Under the pieces are notes generated by a model. It searched no databases. It saw only the letters and a program-made list of their open reading frames with translations, and was not told the origin of the DNA. A DNA stretch of 64,000 nucleotides, from NCBI GenBank assembly GCA_003117195.1, contig BDSI01000012.1:1567928-1631927 (forward strand). Reading direction: 5' to 3'. The translations under genes were made by a program, and so were the position numbers. This document shows, one piece after another, positions 57,737-64,000 of this stretch (its first letter is position 1; every line of letters starts with the position of its first letter). The DNA comes from Eudorina sp. 2006-703-Eu-15. Lineage: Eukaryota; Chlorophyta; Chlorophyceae; Chlamydomonadales; Volvocaceae.

Positions 57737-59819
57737 TCACCAGATGACGTACACCGCCTGCATCCGATACCGCGGGGCCTTAGGGCGGCGGTGGCGCGCG
57801 TTCGGCACTTGCGGGCCCGGAATTAAGAGATCGGCCTTGTGTGGCAGGTCTCGGCGACCCCGCACTGGTAATTGGTCCAGGGCCACCTTCCAGGCCCGCG
57901 GCCACACCGGCAAGATCAGCACGCAGTCGGGGCGCTCCTCCGTTACCTTCCGTAAGACCCTCCCAACTTGGTCGAACGGTGGGTTGATGTACAGCAATGG
58001 GCGCGACCCCTCGCTCAACGCCTCCGGGTCCCACGTGGGTGAGCCCCAGTCCTGGGCGAAGGCGTCCACGCCCTTGACACCCGGGCTCCAGGAGGCGGAG
58101 AAGTAACTGCCCGGCACCTTGGTCGTGTGGGCGTCCGCGAACACGTCCAGGCACGGTTTGCGCCCCTCCACGCAATGATGCGTCCACAGGGAGTCGTACA
58201 CGGCCTGGTTCAGCTTCCATTGCGTTGGGTCCTCGTACTTGCTGAGTTCGTCGGCTAGCTGCTGTTGGGCCCGCGTGCGTGGGTACCACACTGCGGTAAG
58301 GTCCGCGCCCACCGCTGCACACAACTTGTGTATGCTCGCCACCACCGGCAGGCAGGCGTCGTTCCCCTTCATACCCACCACGCAGCAACCGGCGGGTTGG
58401 CTATCCGTCTGGTACTGCACCGGCCGCCCAATTAGCAGCTCCGGGGCCTGATCCCGGAGCCACTCCAGGCTGCACAGGAGCGTCCGCAGCTCCCTTTCAG
58501 TGCTGCTGAAGTCGTTGTTCGCCAGGCGTTGGAGCTCCTGCTCGCTGAACGGGACACACATCTCGCTCGCGCCACCCAGCTCCCCGCCCGGCAGGTACGC
58601 CGCGTACGCGCGGTCCGAGGCATCGCCGACCAGCTCGAGTGTCAGCTGCAAGGCGGGCCCCTTGCGCCAGGTCGCCCGCCCGTTGCGCAAGCGTAACAGC
58701 GCCAGGAACTCCGTCGCTTGCTGTAGCACCTCCGCCGGGGCCCAAACTTCGTCGTCCCAATCGACTCCTCTGGCCGCTCGCAGCACCAGCCTCCCGTACA
58801 GCGGCGCAGTGGCGATCGCCAGGGACATCGCAATGATCTTGCCTGCCACCTGAGCTACCTGGCGTGCCGTTAGGGACTGGGCCTCCAGCCGCTGCAGTAG
58901 GCCCGCGAAGGCTTCCAGCTTGTCTTCCGGTACTCTGAAGGCCTGCGCCTCCGCATCCACCAGCATGCCCAAGAATCGCACCCTCCTGCGCGGCTCCAGC
59001 TGGCACTTGTTAAGACTCAGCGTGAAGCCGAGCGCTGCCAGCAGCCGTACCACTGCCCCGCACTGGAACTGGGCCGCCGCTTTGGACTGCGCAGCACCCA
59101 TCTGATCGTCTATCAGGAAGGACATGCGGACTCCTCGCTCTCGCAAGGGCCGGAACACCTCGAGCTTCAAGGCGGTGTACAAGTGACAGGCGGGGGCCAG
59201 GCCAAAGGGCAGGTGCGGCCAATACAGCACGCGGCCTCGCCACCTCATGGCCAGGTACTGGTGTTCCCGCTCATGCAGGCGCAGCTGCCAGTAACCGCTC
59301 TTGTCGTCAGTTGTATACAGCCAGTCGTCTACAGTGAGATAGTCCGGCACATCTGTCAGCCGCTCATACTTGACTGGCCGGTATTTCAAGAAGCAGTTGA
59401 TGTACATGGGGTTGATGCACATGCGTAGCTTGCCGTCCTTCTCCACCACCCGCAGCCCGTTGACGACCACGGGCGCCGGCCGGTCGTTGGGCCACTCGCG
59501 GATCACCCCCCTTTCCAAGCACTTCTGGATCTCGGCAGTCACGAAGTCGCTGTGCTGCAGCGCGCTGCGGTGGTTAGGGAAACTGACCGGGTGCGGCCGG
59601 TCTCCGGTCAGCATCTCGTCCGGGTCGCAGCCAGGCGCTGCTTCCGTCAGCATATCCCGGACAATTCCCAACTTCTTTTCACGATCCGGCGCGAGCTCCT
59701 GGCCCGGGTGGTGCACAGGCACCCACTCGAGCTGGATTCCGCCTTCCACATGACGCAGGATCTCGCGCTGTTGGCTACTGAGACCCCGCCCGTTGTTTGC
59801 CAGCCGGAAGTATTGTCCT
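57737..59819 (-). CDS. Reverse transcriptase-RNase H of a DIRS-like element
   Basis: The open frame ends at 57737 and runs upstream through the junction into host sequence, where an ATG at 59896 is fortuitous, so the true start is unknown. Reverse transcriptase signs are NGLRVVEKDGKLRMCINP, TTDDKSGYWQLRLHERE, LPFGLAPACHLYTALKLEVF, the catalytic FLIDDQMGAA (usual form F/Y-x-D-D), and GFTLSLNKCQLEP followed by VRFLGMLVD. The RNase H part has LELVGDASDRAYAAYLPGG, STERELRTLLCSLEWL and YQTDSQPAG, giving the acidic residues in order. The C-terminal part (LLYINPPFDQVGRVLRKV, then LPVWP) resembles the segment after RNase H in DIRS/PAT-type elements of volvocine algae. The frame is intact over about 690 codons. 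Confidence 0.82.
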
Positions 59820-60762
59820 GCAGCGTCATGTATACGACAACGCACCAGCGTACAACAGTGTACGATTGTACGACATTGTACGGAAGGAATGTACACAGTC
59901 TTCCACGGTGTGCGGGAATGTGACCCACCGGATGACCCCGAACTCTTGCAGGATTCGCCGGGCGTTGAGATTGAAGCCCAGCCACACCCGGGTCAGGTTA
60001 ACCCCCACACCCGCCTGGTACACGGCCGGCGAAGGGCCCAGGTAGCCGCCGACCCGTGGGCCCAGCGGCACCACCTTGCGGTACGACACCCCGCTCACGA
60101 CACAGCCGGATCTGTACGGCAGGTTGCACGTGAGCGGCGATGCTGTCAGTTGTACGGACGGCTGCGCGCAGGTGACGGTACCGTCGGTGGGGGACACGGT
60201 GCAGTTGCCGCCGAGGACCCCGAAGCTGTACACGGGCCCTATGCAGCCCGCGGGGATCAAGGCTCCAGGGACGGCGGCGGGCCCCGTGACAAACAGCTCA
60301 GACAGCCTGTGTGAGGCGTGTGGCGTGGCGGGGACCGGGAGGCGAGGGTGTGAGCGTGAGGCGGTGGAGCCATACAGGGAGAAGTGGGGAAGAGCGCCGC
60401 CACCTAGCGACGCAAGCAGACACGCAAAGAGGCAGATTGCGGCAGGTTGCGTTGTCGTACAGGTGATGTATGCCGTACCTGTCCAGCGCGTCGTACCCCA
60501 CGGGCGCCACCACCGTACGATCCAGCCGGGCGCGCTGTGGCGGGCGCAGCAGCTCTATGGGCCTTGTGAGCTGGTTGGGCAGGGACTCGGACACGTAGCC
60601 GTAGAAGGGGAAGTTGAACAGACTTGGCGCATATGTGAGCAGGCGGCGGCGGCGGCGGCGGTGGCGGCGGTGGCGGTGGCGGGGCCGTGGAGGGTTCAAC
60701 GGCGGGTTGTAGGAGGTACGTTGCGGAGAGTTACGGGCAGCAGCATCGTCGGAGGTGGGGGT

Positions 60763-62101
60763 CACAGAGCTGGTTGGTTGTTACATGTTGTACAGGCCTT
60801 ACGGCTATAAACATGTGTTCCCCCACAACGGTCATCCGTCAAAGGGCGCACAAAAGATCAAAAGAACAAAAGGTAGCTGAGTCTCTCATCTCTGCAGCTT
60901 TTCCTTCCGCAACTTCTGCACCTGATATAAGAAATGACCAAGCTTGCACTGGTCAAACAAAAACATGATTCCGAACATATCCGAGTCATCAGGGAGATCC
61001 ACCGCTCGACGTAGCGGTTCGTAAACCGGACATTCAATTAGCACGTGTAGCTCGTCCTCTACCGCTCCACTATTGCAAACCCGGCACGTCCGTGTACTGC
61101 GCGGCGTGCGCCCGGGTCCCCGTGCTAACCGCGATACCTCCAGATCCCAACGGCCAAGCCGGAATCGCATTAGCGCCGTGTGATGCTTTCTCGGCATATC
61201 AGACGTCATATGCTCCAGCTTTCGCTTGTGATCGATCGGTGTGTACGCAAGGCCCATCCAGTTCAGGTACCGGCATGCTGTCACGCCCGGCCCCTGCACT
61301 CCAGCCCTATCGGTGTACTCAGGGAAGCCCCTGGGATCCTGATCCAGGCAATCAGCAGACCAATCGCAGAGCAGTCTGCGCCGAAATTCTAAGAGCAAAT
61401 CTCCAAAAGGGATATCTAGCGCGACAATGGCCTTTGCCTTGGCCTCCGCACCGAGCGCCTCCTCCACATGCGCCTTATAATCGAACCCCAGGGTTTCGAA
61501 AATCCGAAGTACCTTCCCCGCCCAAAAGTATTCATGCTCGTTAGTCATATGGTCCGACTCCAGCCATGCCTTAATGTCCTCCTCAAGCACAGCCCTGGCA
61601 AGCGAATTTGGCTGTTTGACTAGCCGCTTCCAAAAGCCGAACACCTGTTGAGCCCAAAAGTAGTGCAGCGGGAGCTGTGATGTCTCCGCAAACAAAAGCC
61701 TGTTTGGGGGTAGGCTTGCGCCAACCACCTTTCGCAGAAAGATCTTCTGAACCTCCACCATCGGGTCAGCCATGGCTTTTTCGAAAACGCCAGCCCTGCT
61801 ACCCGCATTCCTGACCCAACCTCCCCACTTTTTCACGCGTGCGGAGCCCTCCTCGGATAGGCCCGTGCCAGCGCGTTGCCCCCACCTTAACCACTCCCTC
61901 ACTCGCTGCCGCCTTCTTGTTCCGAGCACTTCACGTATCGCGTCCGGGCCCCAGACTTCGACTCCATATGAAAGCAAGGATCTAACCTGAACGTCGAAAC
62001 AACGGAGCATCAGGTCTGGTGCCCAAATCCGATTTGCCTCCAGCTTACGCATCAAAGAGAACACTGCTCTGCGCCCAACATCACAGATTTCCACAGAGCT
62101 G
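60763..62101 (-). mobile_element. 5'-truncated LINE with a 10-bp target-site duplication
   Basis: The element (60773-62091) is flanked by CACAGAGCTG on both sides (60763-60772 and 62092-62101). Copy A has this 10-mer once at the same place, so it is a clear insertion. The minus-strand frame (62091 to 60886) starts inside the C-terminal part of a reverse transcriptase protein (LMLRCFDVQVRSLLSYGVEV, then WGPD) and ends with a Cys-rich motif (CRVCNSGAVEDELHVLIECP) typical of the end of LINE ORF2. About 110 bases of 3' sequence follow, ending GTAACAACCAAC. It lacks the endonuclease and the polymerase core, so it is a dead copy. Confidence 0.85.
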
Positions 62102-63172
62102 CTGCTACTCGCCGTACTGCGCCCCGGTCCCCCACCGCACGACCCCACCCGCATGGCCCCACCAAAGGGGACGGGGTATAACGCGGTGGGGACTGCCCCG
62201 GAGGTTCAGCTCTGCTGCTGCTGCTGCTGGCGCTTTCACGGACGGGGGCGGCTGCTCCGTCCCTCCTAGTCGCCCCAGGGGGAGCCCGCCCTCCACGCTC
62301 CACCCTCACCTCAGGGTCGAGCCTCCGACCCCGCGGCCGGCCCCAGACCACTCGGGGGACCCCCCCACTCCATGGAGTAGTACCCACCCGAACCCCCCCT
62401 AGTAGTAAACGCACTCACAAGGCCCACGGGGACGCGACACGACCCACCGATTGAACACAGCCCTAATGATGAGGTCGTCGAGCTGCCCCGGGGTGGTCAC
62501 CGCCAGGCCGCCGTAGCCGAAGGGGAAGCCGCCGAAGGTGACCGGACTGACCGGCGGCACGGGGAAGGTGGCGCCGCGGCCGCCGTCGCCGCCGCTGAAC
62601 ACCGCCCGCCGCGCCGCAGCGCCGCCGCGTGCACTGCCGCCGCCCCCAGCCCCGCCGCGACCATCGCCGTCAGCCGCATCCCCGTCCCCGCCGCGGCTGC
62701 TGTCCGCAGCTCCGTCGCTTTCGACAGACTGTCTGACCTCTTTGGAGGGGCTGCGGCCGCCCGGTGTGCCATTGGCGGAGACGACGGCGGCGGCGGCGAC
62801 GGCGGCCCGCGTGGGGTCTGCTGCCGCTCCGGATGGCGGTGCCGGGTCATCGTAGGCGGAGGCGCTGCCCTCCGACTGGCTGCCGGAGGATCCGCGGGAC
62901 GATGTGGGATGTGCCCGCGGTCGACTTGCGTCCGCTGATGTGGCGGTGGCGGCGGTGGGCCGCCGGGGACTGACGGCCGAGGCCGCGGGGGCGCCGCCCC
63001 GGGTCCGGTCGCACCCGCCGACTGCCACGAGCACCAGCAGGATGAGAACCCGCAGCCGCAAGCCGAGATGCAGGCGAGACCCTGAACGGCAGGCGGGCCT
63101 GTTGTGCCATAGGCGATAGGCGCCCGGGGGGCGGCGGGGGGTTGCTGTCCATGCGGCTAGCACGGGAAGCAT

Positions 63173-63460
63173 CTAGTACCGGTAATCAGCATCTAGGGTG
63201 GGGTTGGTGTCTGAAGATTGGAATTACAGCTGCGAAATCCATCAGCGGTAACCAGTAGGTGTGGGGAATCTGGCAGCTGCCTTTAGAGATTTGCCTCGAG
63301 TGGGAGTGTTGGGGCAGGTCTGGGGGCGATCTACATGCGACTTGAGCTGGTCCGAAAGTCAACCGTTCGTACAGGCAGTACACGGTTTGCAGTTGGCAAC
63401 CGGAGGAATAGCCAACAGAAGACCAGGCATTCTTGTTTGAATTGTACTCAGGCGGCACAT
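63173..63460. promoter_or_regulatory. Shared upstream region of copy B and MsrA
   Basis: 288 bases lie between the outward start codons of copy B (minus) and MsrA (plus). Most of it (to about 63407) is similar to 52668-52903 upstream of copy A. Confidence 0.4.
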
Positions 63461-64000
63461 ATGGCTTTGAAGACGTTGTTGGCGGGCACTCCCTGCGTGA
63501 CGCGGGTCGCCCACGGCCTCAAGTGCCAGGGCGCTGTTGCGCGTTCCTGCTTGCTCGTGAACAACAGGATCCCTCCCATACATACTCTGGGTGCTGTCCC
63601 TGCTAGCCGGTGGGCCCGTGCGTGCGTGGTGGCGTCTGGCAACGGCCTGACTTCAATGAGTGGCGGAGGACAGCCCGTTGAGGTCGCGACCTTTGCGCTC
63701 GGCTGATTCTGGCACCCGGTAGGTTTGTTTGAAAAAGCTTTCTTAATGTATAATCGTTGGCTGTTGGCTGACATGTATGGTGAAGTTTAGTCACACGATT
63801 TCGCGATGTTGACAAGTTCTATGAAAGGTCCGGAGAGTATCTCTCTATAATCATACATCTTTAATCCTACAGATCACCATGCGTTCAATCCTTGTCCTTT
63901 GCCCCCCGCCTGGCCGGCCACAGGAGGCTTCGTTCGCGAAGCTTCCCGGCGTGTTGAAGACGCGGGTGGGTTACACGGGCGGGACGGCGCCGAACCCTAC
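63461..64000 (+). CDS. MSRA: Methionine sulfoxide reductase A, selenoprotein form (5' part)
   Basis: MsrA reduces methionine-S-sulfoxide in proteins. Exon 1 is 63461-63718 and exon 2 starts at 63924 and runs off the window; the 205-base intron is GT..AG and phase 0. Exon 1 begins MALKTLLAGTPCVTRVAHGL, a probable organelle transit peptide, and ends with PVEVATFALG, then TGA (63704-63706), then FWHP. Exon 2 continues EASFAKLPGVLKTRVGYTGG, then TAPNPT. In MsrA the residue before FW is the catalytic Cys of G-C-F-W, so TGA sits exactly at the active site and the reading continues perfectly after it. MsrA with selenocysteine at this position has been described in Chlamydomonas, so TGA is read here as selenocysteine rather than stop. 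The SECIS element would lie in the 3' UTR beyond the window. Confidence 0.88.
63704..63706 (+). other. In-frame TGA, predicted selenocysteine codon of MsrA
   Basis: GGC TGA TTC TGG takes the place of the Gly-Cys-Phe-Trp active-site codons. Coding sequence typical of MsrA lies on both sides and the downstream intron phase is consistent. Confidence 0.85.

Larger units (their letters stand above)
57277..59819 (-). mobile_element. DIRS-like retroelement fragment
   Basis: This block replaces about 80 bases present in copy A (50549-50627). The match to copy A ends at 57276 and resumes at 59820. It contains a reverse transcriptase/RNase H ORF and telomere-like repeats at the low-coordinate end. No tyrosine recombinase, long terminal repeats or target-site duplication were seen. 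Absence of a duplication is normal for DIRS elements, but absence of the recombinase suggests a partial copy. Confidence 0.65.
55893..63172 (-). pseudogene. Broken copy B of the secreted-protein gene
   Basis: Recognisable pieces: exon 1 (63172-62419), exon 2 ending at 60479, exon 3 (60306-59929) and two truncated copies of the last exon (starting 57110 and about 56435). Copy B carries small in-frame differences from copy A in exon 1, such as a shorter Gly/Ala run. It is interrupted by a LINE (60773-62091) and by a 2.5-kb block with a reverse transcriptase ORF (57277-59819). The last exon stops matching at about 55893, where it joins repeat R sequence, so the long low-complexity C-terminus of copy A is missing. 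Exons 1-3 keep intact frames, so a shortened transcript is possible. Confidence 0.75.

Noticed and set aside
59820..59896. ATG at 59896 as the start of the reverse transcriptase protein
   Set aside because: This part matches intron sequence of copy A, so it is host DNA fused in frame by chance to the element.
60076..60810. Plus-strand frames at 50433-51660 and 59793-60810
   Set aside because: They are antisense to exons 2 and 3 of the duplicated secreted-protein gene, which have consistent splice phases on the minus strand.
63335..63706. Plus-strand frame ending in TGA taken as a complete 123-codon gene
   Set aside because: The sequence after TGA continues as MsrA, so the frame is the first exon of a selenoprotein gene and starts at 63461.

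Overview
The window looks like nuclear DNA of a green alga of the Chlamydomonadales, probably a volvocine alga. The evidence is GC-rich coding sequence, many short introns with GT..AG ends, glutamine-, alanine- and proline-rich low-complexity proteins, TGTAA polyadenylation signals, interstitial TTTAGGG-type telomere repeats, retroelements of DIRS-like and LINE type, and an MsrA gene with an in-frame TGA at the catalytic position. Gene models were assembled by hand from reading frames, splice sites and intron phase. No database search was possible.

Layout. 1-4.5 kb is lower in GC and holds only fragments of coding-like sequence. 4.5-6.8 kb (+) is a class I SAM-dependent O-methyltransferase. 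10.3-17.2 kb (-), possibly reaching 18.9 kb, is a large gene with several tandem B3-like domains and a long Q/P/G-rich tail. 20.4-21.2 kb is a divergent pair of small genes: a PET117-like cytochrome c oxidase assembly factor (-) and an 86-residue two-span protein, perhaps a complex I accessory subunit (+). 24.3-35.7 kb (-) is an 11-exon hybrid sensor kinase with PAS, LOV, HisKA, HATPase, pseudo-receiver and receiver domains, so a blue-light receptor kinase. 38.7-40.9 kb (-) is an LSM11-like Sm protein. It is divergent from an ACT-domain protein at 41.3-46.6 kb (+) that is predicted to go to the plastid.

The right-hand third is rearranged. A gene for an unknown secreted or membrane-anchored protein (48.3-52.7 kb, -) has a second copy at about 55.9-63.4 kb. 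That copy is split by a 5'-truncated LINE with a 10-bp target-site duplication and by a block carrying a DIRS-like reverse transcriptase ORF with head-to-head telomere-like repeats. Its last exon is tandemly duplicated and truncated. A coiled-coil gene (54.97-55.67 kb, +) ends inside a dispersed repeat that also follows the ACT gene.

The window ends in the 5' part of a methionine sulfoxide reductase A gene (63.46 kb onward, +). Its active-site codon is TGA, which fits a selenoprotein.

Most firmly supported are the LOV kinase, MsrA, O-methyltransferase, ACT, LSM11-like and PET117-like genes and both retroelements. The identity of the B3-like gene, the duplicated secreted protein and the coiled-coil protein is open.
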